Under the pieces are notes generated by a model. The model saw nothing but the letters and a program-made list of their open reading frames with translations. It ran no database searches and was not told where the DNA came from. A stretch of 64,000 nucleotides of DNA, taken from contig JBMLQL010000009.1 of the NCBI GenBank assembly GCA_049241565.1, positions 1-64,000 on the forward strand. Direction: 5' to 3'. The stretch is from DZBG01 sp049241565 (GTDB taxonomy: Bacteria; Bdellovibrionota; Bacteriovoracia; Bacteriovoracales; Bacteriovoracaceae). The position numbers were made by a program, and so were the translations under genes. Below, in pieces: positions 41,701-50,729 of this stretch. Each line of letters starts with the position of its first letter. Within the stretch, counting starts at the first letter, position 1.

Positions 41701-42864
41701 ATGGCAGTTTATATTTTAAGTGGAGCCCGAACAGCTCAAGGTAGTTTTCTTGGAGCATTTAGCACTATTTCAGCACCAAAACTTGGAGCAGTGGCCATTG
41801 ATGGCGCTCTTCAAAAAGCAAATATCGAAAAGACAAAAGTAGATGAAGTGTTCATGGGAAATGTTGTTCAGGCAGGAGTGGGACAAGCCCCTGCACGTCA
41901 AGCAACGATCTTTGCAGGTCTTCCTGAGTCAGTTCCTGCCACAACAGTGAATAAAGTGTGTGGCTCTGGAATGCAGGCGATCATTCTTGGAGCGCGCTCA
42001 ATCATGACTGGCGATAACCAGATTGTGGTTGCTGGTGGAATGGAGAATATGTCCATGGCCCCTCATCTTCTTGCGAATTCAAGAAATGGATTTAAGTTTG
42101 GTCCAACAGAGATGAAAGATGCCATGCAATGGGATGGTCTTTGGGATGTCTACACAAATCGTGCCATGGGAAATTGTGCAGAAGAGTGTGTGAAAAAATA
42201 CAACATGTCTCGTGAAGAGCAAGATGCCTTTGCAATTGAATCTTTTAAGCGTGCCCAAGCTGCAACTAAAGATGGAACATTTAAAGATGAGATAGTCGCC
42301 GTCAAAATCACTGACAAGAAAGGGACAGTTGATATGGTGGAGGACGAAGGTCCTTTCAAGGCCAATTTTGAAAAAATGCCTTCACTAAAACCAGCTTTTG
42401 AAAAAGATGGAACAATCACAGCGGCTAATGCTTCAAGCATTAATGATGGAGCTGCAGCAGTTGTTCTTGCTGGAGACGCTTATGCTGCCCAAGCTGAATT
42501 TAAAATTGTGAGTTTTGCTTCTCATGCTCAAAACCCGACTTGGTTTACCACAGCTCCAGTAGAGGCGATTAAAAAATCTCTTGCGAAGGCCAATCTTTCT
42601 ATCGATCAAATTGATTTGTTTGAGATCAATGAAGCTTTTGCAGCTGTGACAATGGCGGCGATGAAAGAATTTAATCTTCCTCATAACAAAGTGAATGTTT
42701 TTGGAGGAGGAATTTCTCTAGGGCATCCTATTGGAACTTCAGGAACTCGTATCGTGGTGACACTTATGAATGCCATGAAGAAAAAGAAAGCTAAATATGG
42801 CCTGGCCACACTTTGTATTGGTGGTGGAGAAGCTCTAAGTGTCATTATTGAGAGATTAAAATAA
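41701..42864 (+). CDS. Acetyl-CoA acetyltransferase (thiolase II)
   Basis: 387 residues. The nucleophilic cysteine is in NKVCGSGMQAI, the catalytic His in GGGISLGHPIGTSGTR, and the second Cys in LCIGGGEALSVI: all three thiolase residues are present. It condenses or cleaves acetoacetyl-CoA and works with the crt/hbd/acd operon 4-6 kb away. The stop and the next start share one base (TAATG), so the cNMP-binding protein is translationally coupled to a metabolic enzyme. Confidence 0.95.
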   Translation: MAVYILSGARTAQGSFLGAFSTISAPKLGAVAIDGALQKANIEKTKVDEVFMGNVVQAGVGQAPARQATIFAGLPESVPATTVNKVCGSGMQAIILGARSIMTGDNQIVVAGGMENMSMAPHLLANSRNGFKFGPTEMKDAMQWDGLWDVYTNRAMGNCAEECVKKYNMSREEQDAFAIESFKRAQAATKDGTFKDEIVAVKITDKKGTVDMVEDEGPFKANFEKMPSLKPAFEKDGTITAANASSINDGAAAVVLAGDAYAAQAEFKIVSFASHAQNPTWFTTAPVEAIKKSLAKANLSIDQIDLFEINEAFAAVTMAAMKEFNLPHNKVNVFGGGISLGHPIGTSGTRIVVTLMNAMKKKKAKYGLATLCIGGGEALSVIIERLK

Positions 42865-43961
42865 TGACCACGCCGACTCAGGGACAATCCAAATCAGGTC
42901 TCAGACAACTCACCACTGGTGAAATCTTATTCAATGATGGAGATCTCGCAGAGTCGCTATTTATCATTCAGAAAGGTCAGCTCAGACTTTTTAAGCCAAA
43001 AGGGAAGGGCTTCATAGAAATTGCAGTTCTTCGCGCGGGAGAAGTTATTGGAGAGATGGCTTTTTTTGATGAGGATGGCTCAGGAAAAAAAAGAAGTTGC
43101 TCTGCTTCGGCCCTTACTCCTGTGGATGTGATTGAAATAACATTTCCAGCGTTTGGTAAAACCATGGCAAGTTTAAATCCATGGTTTAAGACGATCATCA
43201 ATACTCTTGTTGTTCGTCTTCGTAAGGCAAATATACGGCTAAAAGAGTTAGAAGATAACCAAGCAACGATTAGTTATAGCGGAGTTCACAAGGGCTATGA
43301 GTTTCTTAAACCTCTTGAGGTCATGAGAATTCTAGGGACACTTTTTTTAGTCTTTAAATCCCATGGAGATTTTCATGGGAATGAAGTTCACTTAAATCGG
43401 AAGACTTTGACACTTTACACTTTTGACATGTACCAAATTATTGAAGTGAAGTTAGAGACTATTTTAACTGCGCTTATTGAATTAGGTTGGCTTGAGGTTC
43501 GTGATGATCAAGAAAAACTTCCTAATACATTGGTTTTAAAAAACTTAGAGACTATCCGCCAAATTTTTATTTTTGCTAATGGAGAAAGACATCTACCCGA
43601 AGAAAAGAAAATGAGAATCTCTGATAAATGTGAACAGCTTTTAGAAAAAGTTCTGAGTAACATCAGACGCAATCCTCCATTTGATATTCCAAACCTTAAA
43701 ATTAATGATGAACATAAGCCTAAGTTTACACAGTATGTGAATTTGACACCAATCCTTGAGGAGTTTAAAAGCAGAAATATCAGTATCAATGCCGATCATG
43801 TTGATGATGGGCGCAATATTAATTTATTTGGCGAAATTCTCATGGAAGAAGGAAAAGTATTGGTTGAATTCGACCAAGCCAGGGCAGAGAGAGTCTTTCC
43901 TATTATCAAATTTCTAAACCACATTTCCCGCAGTAATCGCGAGAAAAGTGGTTCGAATTAG
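42864..43961 (+). CDS. Cyclic-nucleotide-binding-domain protein with unknown C-terminus
   Basis: 365 residues. Residues ~10-120 form a cNMP-binding beta roll (TTGEILFNDGDLAESLFIIQKGQLRLF, then GEVIGEMAFFDEDG). The rest has no recognisable DNA-binding helix of the Crp type: helical, with a central stretch that looks like a winged-helix remnant (IIEVKLETILTALIELGWLEVRDD). It may instead be a sensor/effector with a novel output domain. Coupled to thiolase. Whether it binds cAMP is unknown; the canonical Arg/Ser of the phosphate cassette are partly missing. Confidence 0.65.
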   Translation: MTTPTQGQSKSGLRQLTTGEILFNDGDLAESLFIIQKGQLRLFKPKGKGFIEIAVLRAGEVIGEMAFFDEDGSGKKRSCSASALTPVDVIEITFPAFGKTMASLNPWFKTIINTLVVRLRKANIRLKELEDNQATISYSGVHKGYEFLKPLEVMRILGTLFLVFKSHGDFHGNEVHLNRKTLTLYTFDMYQIIEVKLETILTALIELGWLEVRDDQEKLPNTLVLKNLETIRQIFIFANGERHLPEEKKMRISDKCEQLLEKVLSNIRRNPPFDIPNLKINDEHKPKFTQYVNLTPILEEFKSRNISINADHVDDGRNINLFGEILMEEGKVLVEFDQARAERVFPIIKFLNHISRSNREKSGSN

Positions 43962-43974
43962 TTATAAAATGAGA

Positions 43975-45351
43975 TCATATTCCGGCCGGAAGATAATAAA
44001 CTTCAACGTTGTCACCACTCTTATAGAAGTTAGGTGAGTTGAGTTTAATCATATACCCCGACTTCATCACTGCAGGGGTTGCAGGTGAGCCGTTATAGGC
44101 CACTTTGATATTGATCGGTGATCCAACAAGACCGACATAGCTCCAAGCAGATTCACTGATAACAGTTCCATTAATTCTTACGACAATCGTACTTGGGATA
44201 GCATCCCTTGGGATCACGATATACTGAAAGTACTCTGTATAATCACTGGCCTTAACGATAACACAATCAGGATAAGTGATATAGTTTGCACTTCCTAAAA
44301 ACCGAATCGCTTTACCGCTTATTGGCTCTCCAGGTGTAGGCAGAATACGTGAGTTTCCACTATAGCTTGGTTCATACTCCCAGTGAGTTCCTTGGATCAG
44401 TTGAGTCGAGGTACTTCCAGACTGCTTATAGACCTGCAGAGAACTAGGATTTAACGATCCTGAGGTTAAAGTCACTGGCCAGTAATTATAAGTGTGGGCC
44501 AGAAGAACTTGATTGATAGAACTATTGATTCCAGCAAATAGATTTGAGAATCCATTATTACAAAGATCGTAACTATCTTTATAGGTGATACTATCTGATG
44601 CTCCTGAAGCATCATAAACATCCTTTGACATGTTTTTGTAAACAGTTCCTGCAAGAGAGCCATCCACAGAACAACCCGCCGCAGTTGATTTATGAGCTAC
44701 AACTGTCATTAAACGAAACTGAAGACTTCCAAGTGATGCTTTAAGAGTCAACATTTGGTCTCTTTTAGATCCATAATTCTCATTTGTATAGTATGTTCCG
44801 CCAACTCCAAGAGTTGTTGTTTCACTATCAACACCATTAGAAACAAGAACAACAATAGTATGAGCACCGGATCTTAATAGACCATTTTTATGATAATTGG
44901 CAAAACTATAGACTCTTGAAAATCCTTTTTCTGGACCATTAGCTGTTGTTTGAAAAAAAGTAAATTGATTAGAGTTTGTGATTTTATTAGAACTATATCC
45001 AGAAATCGTATCTGGGTTACTTGCTAAAACCTGAAAATCTGTCATTGATGATGAAATAAGGGGAACACCAATAATGCGGTAATCAAACTGCTGAGAAACA
45101 GAATTAATAGTATTTTGAATCGCTAATTTAATATTGCTCGTAATATAGTTAGTCGAAGTCGAGTTATCCACCACGTATAAGATATCTACTGCAGGCTTAA
45201 TTAAAGTAGATGAAGCACAGACTAGCTTTTCATAACTTTGAACTCCGCTGGCCTGATCGCTACTGCTGGTTGGAGTTGAGCCAAATTGTTCTTTCCCACA
45301 ACTAATGAGGGTAAAGAGCAATAGTAAGGAGAGAAATTTAAAGTTTTTCAT
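43975..45351 (-). CDS. VWA-like lipoprotein
   Basis: 458 residues. Lipobox LISC with GKEQ after it. Residues ~55-270 look like a von Willebrand factor A domain: VDILYVVDNSTST is the DxSxS metal site, and a later VVLVSNGVDSE segment is consistent. The C-terminal third has Tyr/Ser-rich beta repeats. VWA domains bind proteins through a metal ion, so this may be a surface or periplasmic adhesin. It faces away from the PilZ gene. Its 3' end is separated from the cNMP gene by 13 bases, tail to tail. Confidence 0.72.
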   Translation of the reverse strand: MKNFKFLSLLLLFTLISCGKEQFGSTPTSSSDQASGVQSYEKLVCASSTLIKPAVDILYVVDNSTSTNYITSNIKLAIQNTINSVSQQFDYRIIGVPLISSSMTDFQVLASNPDTISGYSSNKITNSNQFTFFQTTANGPEKGFSRVYSFANYHKNGLLRSGAHTIVVLVSNGVDSETTTLGVGGTYYTNENYGSKRDQMLTLKASLGSLQFRLMTVVAHKSTAAGCSVDGSLAGTVYKNMSKDVYDASGASDSITYKDSYDLCNNGFSNLFAGINSSINQVLLAHTYNYWPVTLTSGSLNPSSLQVYKQSGSTSTQLIQGTHWEYEPSYSGNSRILPTPGEPISGKAIRFLGSANYITYPDCVIVKASDYTEYFQYIVIPRDAIPSTIVVRINGTVISESAWSYVGLVGSPINIKVAYNGSPATPAVMKSGYMIKLNSPNFYKSGDNVEVYYLPAGI

Positions 45352-45472
45352 AACTACACCTAGTTTGATCTGAGTCCGCTAGTCAGCTAATCGGAGGGTA
45401 GCGGTTAAAACTTTAGCTTTTATGGGGAAAGTTTTTCCTTTGCCCCCTGTTTGGCATGCTCTGGGATAAAAT

Positions 45473-45489
45473 GAATTGATAATCATTTC
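45473..45489 (+). promoter_or_regulatory. Fur-like dyad before the PilZ gene
   Basis: GAATTGATAATCATTTC is almost a palindrome (three central mismatches) and contains TGATAATCA, the centre of the Fur box. It lies 24 bases upstream of the start codon at 45513. Overall match to the 19-bp Fur consensus is only about two thirds. Confidence 0.3.
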
Positions 45490-45512
45490 AACCAGTTAAT
45501 AGGGGAAATCAT

Positions 45513-46307
45513 ATGGCAGAATCATGGTATTACGTACTTAAAGGACAAAGACATGGGCCAGTGTCTCTAGAAGTTCTTCAGCAGATGATGGGGAAAAATG
45601 AATTAACCGCCCAAGATTTTATTTGGAAGAAGGGTTTTGATAATTGGAAGAAGATAACGGATGTTGAAGAAGTTCAAATTAAAACTGCTAAAGCCTCTGC
45701 ACCTGCATCTCCACTTCCGCCGGTGATGGAAACTCCAGCTGCTCTTGATTTTTCATTTAACAAACTCCATGCAGATGACCGTCAGATTTATGTTCGTATT
45801 GGAACAGATAGAGGAGGAGCTCCCGCTGACTACGGTCCTTTTAGTGTGACTCAATTAAAAGCATTGTTTGATCAAAAACGAATTAACGGTAAAACTTTGT
45901 TCTTTGTGAAAGGAATGAAAGAGTGGTCTCTTCTTGGGGATCACAAAGAATATGCTGAAGTCTTTGAAGCCCTGCCCCCTGTGATCAAAGAGCAAGACAG
46001 AAGAGAGGCCATAAGAAAGCCATTCGTTGCAAGAATGTTTATTCAAAATAATAAAAAAGTTTTTGAAGGAATTTGTCGTGATGTCTCAATAGGCGGAATG
46101 CAAGTTCTCATAGATCAATTTCCGGGAAGAGCGGGAGAAAGAATATCTATTAATGTTCATCCTGAAAATTCTGAATATCATTTTGTGGCATCAGGTCAGA
46201 TCGTGAGACTTCTTGAAGGAAATAACGGCTTCTCATTCCGTTTTCAGCAATTGTCTGATGAGGCGAAGAAGGCCATAGAAAAATACGTGAGCACGGAAGC
46301 AAACTAG
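45513..46307 (+). CDS. GYF_2-GYF_2-PilZ protein
   Basis: 264 residues. Two GYF_2/DUF4339-type domains, each with a W or F...GP(V/F) start and a GxxxW end: ~4-52 (YYVLKGQRHGPVSLEVL, KGFDNWKKI) and ~92-146 (YGPFSVTQLKAL, KGMKEWSLL). Residues ~158-262 form a PilZ domain with both halves of the c-di-GMP motif: REAIR (RxxxR) and RDVSIGGMQ (DxSxxG). It should bind c-di-GMP. The GYF-type domains usually bind proline-rich peptides. First of a gene run with a lipase, a lipoprotein and a Ser/Thr kinase. No membrane segment. Confidence 0.88.
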   Translation: MAESWYYVLKGQRHGPVSLEVLQQMMGKNELTAQDFIWKKGFDNWKKITDVEEVQIKTAKASAPASPLPPVMETPAALDFSFNKLHADDRQIYVRIGTDRGGAPADYGPFSVTQLKALFDQKRINGKTLFFVKGMKEWSLLGDHKEYAEVFEALPPVIKEQDRREAIRKPFVARMFIQNNKKVFEGICRDVSIGGMQVLIDQFPGRAGERISINVHPENSEYHFVASGQIVRLLEGNNGFSFRFQQLSDEAKKAIEKYVSTEAN

Positions 46308-46311
46308 GGTC

Positions 46312-47196
46312 GTGAAGTCACTATCATCATTTCCCATTTCTGAGGATTCAGTCCCCTCCCAAGAAGGAAGGGCTCCTCTCTATGTGAAACATTTTGGTGA
46401 TACACATAAGTCATCTATTCATTTCATTTTTGTTCATGGAGCGATCACTTATACTGATCGCTATCTTGATCTCTTTGTATTTTTACTCAATTCAGTTTCT
46501 GGTTGTACGGTCACTTCCTTTGATCAGATCGGACATGGGCGAAGCGGAGGGGCGCGTGCTTACGTGTCCAGCTTTGATCATTACGTAGAAGATCTCGAAA
46601 GCGTTTATCAGTTGGTCAAACAAAGACACGAAGATAAAAATAATAGAATTATTTTTATCACTCATAGTATGGGTGGACTTGTGACATTGAAATGGCTTCT
46701 GGCCAAAGAGACTGGAAGCGAATTGCCTGATGGGCTTATTTTTGTGACTCCTTGTGTTCGTCCTGTTCAGGTATTGGGTCAATTTGGAGAAAATATTTTA
46801 TCGAAGCTTCATCTCGTGACTCCTAAATTGCATTTGCCTGCTATTTATAAAGGATCAGATCTGACTCGTGATGAATTCAAGGCCAATGAATTTGACACAG
46901 ACACACTTATCTCAAAATTTATTTGTGTAGAAATGGGTTACCAGATTATCAAGGCTGGGAGAAGAGTTCGTCCCCTGGCGTATTATATTAAGACACAGTG
47001 TCTTTTCCTCTTAGCAGAGGATGATCGAGTGGTTGAGTCTCATACAGCTGAGCTTTTCACTCATGGAATTGATAAAAAGTATGTAAAGGTTGTAAAATAT
47101 CCTCAAGCAAGACATGATTTACTCAACGATATAAATAGAGAGTCCGTTTTTGATGATATTAAAAAATGGATTCAAACCCTAGGTAAACAGCTATGA
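46312..47196 (+). CDS. Alpha/beta hydrolase, monoacylglycerol-lipase-like
   Basis: 294 residues starting at a GTG five bases after the PilZ stop. The fold is shown by FIFVHGAITYTDRYLD (oxyanion), DQIGHGRSGGARAY, nucleophile elbow THSMGGLVTL, and the late DDRVVES Asp and PQARHDLL His. It resembles monoacylglycerol lipases (serine hydrolase_4 family). No signal peptide. The lipoprotein gene overlaps its stop (ATGA). Lysophospholipid or monoglyceride hydrolysis is a reasonable but unproven role. Confidence 0.85.
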   Translation: MKSLSSFPISEDSVPSQEGRAPLYVKHFGDTHKSSIHFIFVHGAITYTDRYLDLFVFLLNSVSGCTVTSFDQIGHGRSGGARAYVSSFDHYVEDLESVYQLVKQRHEDKNNRIIFITHSMGGLVTLKWLLAKETGSELPDGLIFVTPCVRPVQVLGQFGENILSKLHLVTPKLHLPAIYKGSDLTRDEFKANEFDTDTLISKFICVEMGYQIIKAGRRVRPLAYYIKTQCLFLLAEDDRVVESHTAELFTHGIDKKYVKVVKYPQARHDLLNDINRESVFDDIKKWIQTLGKQL

Positions 47197-47726
47197 AAAA
47201 GATTATTTTATTGGTTCTCGCTTCTCTTTTGGCAGGATGTGCGACCTATAAAACTTATAACCAAACTAATATTGGACGAGTGAAAATTCGTGGAGGGGTT
47301 CATAAGGAGCTTGCTTGGGATGACTCTCTTTTTTTTAAAAGAATGAGTTGGTACCACGGGATGACACTTTATTTTGATACACTCGTTTATAAGGCCGATA
47401 TCTCCTCTCCCTTTTCAAACTGGTTTTCTGCCTCAGAAAAAGAATATTTTAATAAATGTGAAAAGTTGGTCGTAACAGTCAGTTATAGTGCCGACCCTGC
47501 TAAAATCTCTCATGTAGATTTCAGAGAGCAGATGCGCCTGAATGGGTATGATGATGTTGTTGTGAACGATTTTGCGGCCGCCTTGAAAAATCATCCAGAC
47601 AATAGCGACTGGAGCCTTAAAAATTACAAAATCCTTGGGTTTTGCAAAAGATCTCCCTCAAAACTTCAACAGGGCAGGATCGTGATTAACTTTCCAAGCT
47701 TTAGTGAAGAGTATATAAATCTCTGA
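47193..47726 (+). CDS. Lipoprotein of unknown function
   Basis: 177 residues. Lipobox LAGC after a hydrophobic signal, then ATYKTYNQTN. The mature domain is beta-rich with several Trp and Phe and two further cysteines (NKCEKL, GFCKRS). It overlaps the lipase gene by four bases (ATGA), implying coupling. Not recognised by family. Confidence 0.72.
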   Translation: MKKIILLVLASLLAGCATYKTYNQTNIGRVKIRGGVHKELAWDDSLFFKRMSWYHGMTLYFDTLVYKADISSPFSNWFSASEKEYFNKCEKLVVTVSYSADPAKISHVDFREQMRLNGYDDVVVNDFAAALKNHPDNSDWSLKNYKILGFCKRSPSKLQQGRIVINFPSFSEEYINL

Positions 47727-47831
47727 TTTTTATAGAGTTTTATCTGTCTAAAATCACATAGAATGAGGCTAAATCCGCTGATTTTGCTTAAGTTTCCTGT
47801 TCCGTTGCCGATAGGTCTTTGAGGCATAACT

Positions 47832-49784
47832 ATGAGTGAAAAAAAATTCGAACGATTTGGGAAATACCTCATTCTAGACCATTTAGTAGATGGCGGGATG
47901 GCGAAGATCTGTCGTTCTCGTTATTTAGGAGATCAGGCAAACAAGATCGTTGCGATCAAGATGGTTCAGCCACAATTTTCTAATGATGCTTCATTCGTCA
48001 AAATGTTCCAAGACGAACTTAATATTACATTCGGGATGCTTCATCCAAACGTCATGCAAGTTTATGACTATGGTAAAACAAATGGGCAGCTTTATACGGC
48101 CATGGAGTATATCCATGGAGCAAACTTAAAACAGTATCTCGATCGTCTTAAAGAGCGCAAAGTTGTTTTTCCAGTTGAGATTACGACATTTATTATTTCT
48201 CAAGTGTGCCAGGGTCTTTATTACGCTCACACATTCACTGATAAATTAACAGGTAAGCCTTTTAATATTATTCACAGAGATATTTCTCCACACAATATCA
48301 TGCTCACTTATGATGGTGCGGTGAAGGTGATTGACTTTGGTATTGCCAAGGCCGATACAAACTCTGAGGCCACTCAAGCGGGAACAATTAAAGGTAAGCT
48401 GTCTTATCTCGCTCCTGAATATCTTGAAGGTCTTGATCTTGATCAGCGTTACGATATCTTTGCTGTAGGGATCACAATGTGGGAGATGCTTTGTTCACGC
48501 AAGCTTTTCCAGGCGGCCAATGACCTTGCTGTTTTAAAACAAATTCAAACTTGTAAAATTACTCCACCATCACAAGTGAATCCAAATGTTCCTAAAGAAC
48601 TGGATGCTATTGTAATGAAAGCACTCGCTAAGGATAGATCTGCTCGTTATGAGAACATGGATCAATTTAACCGTGCGCTTGTGAAATTTCTTTATTCTCA
48701 GTACCCAGACTTTAACTCAAGTGACTTAGCTTTCTTTGCGAAAGAACTTTTTGGTGAAGAGATTCAAAAAGATGGTGCTAAATTCGTCGATTACGGAAGT
48801 ATTGATATTACTCCTTATATCGAAGATATGAAGCGTGAAGAGAGTAAGACAGGAAAAATTGCTCGTAAAGATGTAAAAGAAGCAATCCAAAAAGATCAAG
48901 TTCAAAAAATGCAAGTTTTAGAACTGAGTATGGAAGATGTGACAGGTATTGAGCTTGCAACATCAGCCTTAGAAGCCACAGCACAGAAAAAAGTTGCAGC
49001 AAGGGCTACCTCATCAGGTCCTAAACCGGCCAAGAGTATTGCTAATAAAACGGGGTCAGTTAGTGTTTCTCGCAGAGATGTGAAAGATCGCTCGGGTAGC
49101 AGCCGGGTGACTTCTAAACGTGACCTTAAAAATACAAAACAAGAAAGTTCGTCTTCATCTGGATCAATCATTATTTTGATTATTGCAGCTTCTTTAACAG
49201 GATTTGCTTACTTGCAACCTGATTTTGTTGAAGAGATGACGGGTCTGAACTTATATCACATGATTCATGGTGAGCCATCAAGACAGGTTTCGTCTGTTGG
49301 TCAGGCCAAGCCTGAAAGGGTCGAGAACGCTCCTCAAGGGACTCCAAAAGAAAAAGTAGGGAGAATTATTCTTTCTGGTGTGGATATGACGATGGATGTA
49401 ACTATCAATGGTCAGAAAAAAGATTATATAGGAAGTTCAATTGAAGTTCCTCTGAATAGAGAAATGACAGTAACTATTAAAAAGCAAGGCTACGCGAGTT
49501 TTGTGAAAAGAGTTATTACAACTCCTGAACAAAGTTCAGTGGTGGTTGAAGTTCCTGCGCTGGATAGAGCGAGAATTGGACTTTTAACGACTTCATTAAA
49601 TTACTCAGCGGGTTCAAAACTGGTTTTTGAAGTTGACGGAGAGATGCTTGAGAAACAAATGCCATTCAGTGATTTACAAATTCCAGAAGGAAGTTATTCA
49701 GCTAAAGTTGTTAATCCAATCTTAGGGACAGAGAAAAAAGTAGAGTTTAGAATTGAAGAAAATAAAAAGCAATTCCTAGATTAA
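47832..49784 (+). CDS. Membrane Ser/Thr protein kinase with PEGA-like domain
   Basis: 650 residues. The N-terminal ~290 form a Hanks-type kinase: GGMAKICRSRY, ATP Lys in VAIKMV, catalytic HRDISPHNIM, DFGIAKAD and SYLAPEYLEG. A disordered region follows, then a membrane helix (~441-462, SGSIIILIIAASLTGFAYL), and beyond it a PEGA-like region (~510-575, DVTINGQKKDYIGSS). The extracytoplasmic part would read the envelope. Kinase and FHA-GGEEF cyclase genes are only 5 kb apart, a plausible phosphorylation pair. Probably monocistronic: ~105 bases after the lipoprotein gene. Confidence 0.9.
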   Translation: MSEKKFERFGKYLILDHLVDGGMAKICRSRYLGDQANKIVAIKMVQPQFSNDASFVKMFQDELNITFGMLHPNVMQVYDYGKTNGQLYTAMEYIHGANLKQYLDRLKERKVVFPVEITTFIISQVCQGLYYAHTFTDKLTGKPFNIIHRDISPHNIMLTYDGAVKVIDFGIAKADTNSEATQAGTIKGKLSYLAPEYLEGLDLDQRYDIFAVGITMWEMLCSRKLFQAANDLAVLKQIQTCKITPPSQVNPNVPKELDAIVMKALAKDRSARYENMDQFNRALVKFLYSQYPDFNSSDLAFFAKELFGEEIQKDGAKFVDYGSIDITPYIEDMKREESKTGKIARKDVKEAIQKDQVQKMQVLELSMEDVTGIELATSALEATAQKKVAARATSSGPKPAKSIANKTGSVSVSRRDVKDRSGSSRVTSKRDLKNTKQESSSSSGSIIILIIAASLTGFAYLQPDFVEEMTGLNLYHMIHGEPSRQVSSVGQAKPERVENAPQGTPKEKVGRIILSGVDMTMDVTINGQKKDYIGSSIEVPLNREMTVTIKKQGYASFVKRVITTPEQSSVVVEVPALDRARIGLLTTSLNYSAGSKLVFEVDGEMLEKQMPFSDLQIPEGSYSAKVVNPILGTEKKVEFRIEENKKQFLD

Positions 49785-49786
49785 AA

Positions 49787-50656
49787 CTAGGATTTGCTTC
49801 CACTTGGTTTAGGTGACTGCTTAAAACGATTCACCTTTCTCATATTTAGCAATTTGATAATTTCCGCCGCTGTCTCTTCTAAGGCCTTTCCAGTGACATT
49901 AAAAACAGGCCATCGTTTATTTTCAGAAAAAATAGCATTCGCAAATTCTATTTCATCACTGACTTTAGCGATATCGGCATATTCTCCTTCATCTCGCTGA
50001 AGGCCAAGTCTTGAAAGACGATTTTTACGAATTTGAAACAAGGCATCAGGGTCAATGGTGAGTCCAAATATTTTTCGTTGGTCCACTTGAAATAATTTTT
50101 CTGGTAAAGGAACACCCATGACCAGAGGAACGTTAACGACTTTAATGCCCTCTAAAGAGAGATAAATGGAAAGAGGGGTTTTGGATGTTCGTGAAATTCC
50201 CACGAGGATAACATCTGCTTCTTCAAGAGAAGTTATATTTTTTCCATCATCATGATTAAGGGTGAATTCAATAGCAGCCACTCGTCTAAAATACTCATCA
50301 TTCACGGCATGAAGAAGGCCCGGCTGGTAAGTGGGCTCACTTTCAAAAAAGTTTGAAAAAGAGGTAAGAATAGGACCTAGAAGATCAACGGATCTGACAT
50401 GATCCCGTTTTGAAATCTCTGCAATATAAAAACGAAGTTCTACCGAGACGATGGTATAAACCACAATATCGTGGTGAGTAGCGGCTTCTAGAAAAATGGC
50501 ATCGATCTGCTCTTTACTACGAATATTTTTATATCGTGTAAAAAAGATTTCTTTATCTGGAAACTGCGCCATAGCTGCCCGAGTAATAGCCGACGCTGTT
50601 TCTCCAGTACCATCAGATATGACGATGACTTTAAGGCGATCATTGCTATTAATCAT
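49787..50656 (-). CDS. ppsR: Pyruvate,phosphate dikinase/PEP synthase regulatory protein
   Basis: 289 residues of the DUF299 family. Landmarks are VIVISDGTGETASAITRAA and DVILVGISRTSKTPLSIYLSLEG. It is a bifunctional kinase/pyrophosphorylase that uses ADP to inactivate PEP synthase or PPDK by phosphorylating a Thr next to the catalytic His, and restores it with phosphate. Together with pyk it sets the PEP/pyruvate balance that feeds the PTS. The PEP synthase/PPDK gene is not in this window. Convergent with the kinase gene, divergent from the peroxidase gene. Confidence 0.93.
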   Translation of the reverse strand: MINSNDRLKVIVISDGTGETASAITRAAMAQFPDKEIFFTRYKNIRSKEQIDAIFLEAATHHDIVVYTIVSVELRFYIAEISKRDHVRSVDLLGPILTSFSNFFESEPTYQPGLLHAVNDEYFRRVAAIEFTLNHDDGKNITSLEEADVILVGISRTSKTPLSIYLSLEGIKVVNVPLVMGVPLPEKLFQVDQRKIFGLTIDPDALFQIRKNRLSRLGLQRDEGEYADIAKVSDEIEFANAIFSENKRWPVFNVTGKALEETAAEIIKLLNMRKVNRFKQSPKPSGSKS

Positions 50657-50729
50657 AATTTGTTCTCTTGTGATTCTTTATTCAAAGATTAAACTACTAT
50701 TATACAATTTTACCCTAGTAGGAGGCCGA

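Noticed and set aside
45451..45472. Possible sigma-54 promoter (TTGGCATGC ... ) before the PilZ gene
   Set aside because: The GG is present but the required GC ten bases later reads GA, so the -12 element is absent.
50496..50729. N-terminal extension of the cytochrome c peroxidase frame
   Set aside because: The extra 78 codons lie antisense to the ppsR start, and the signal peptide plus AGGAGG place the true start at 50730.
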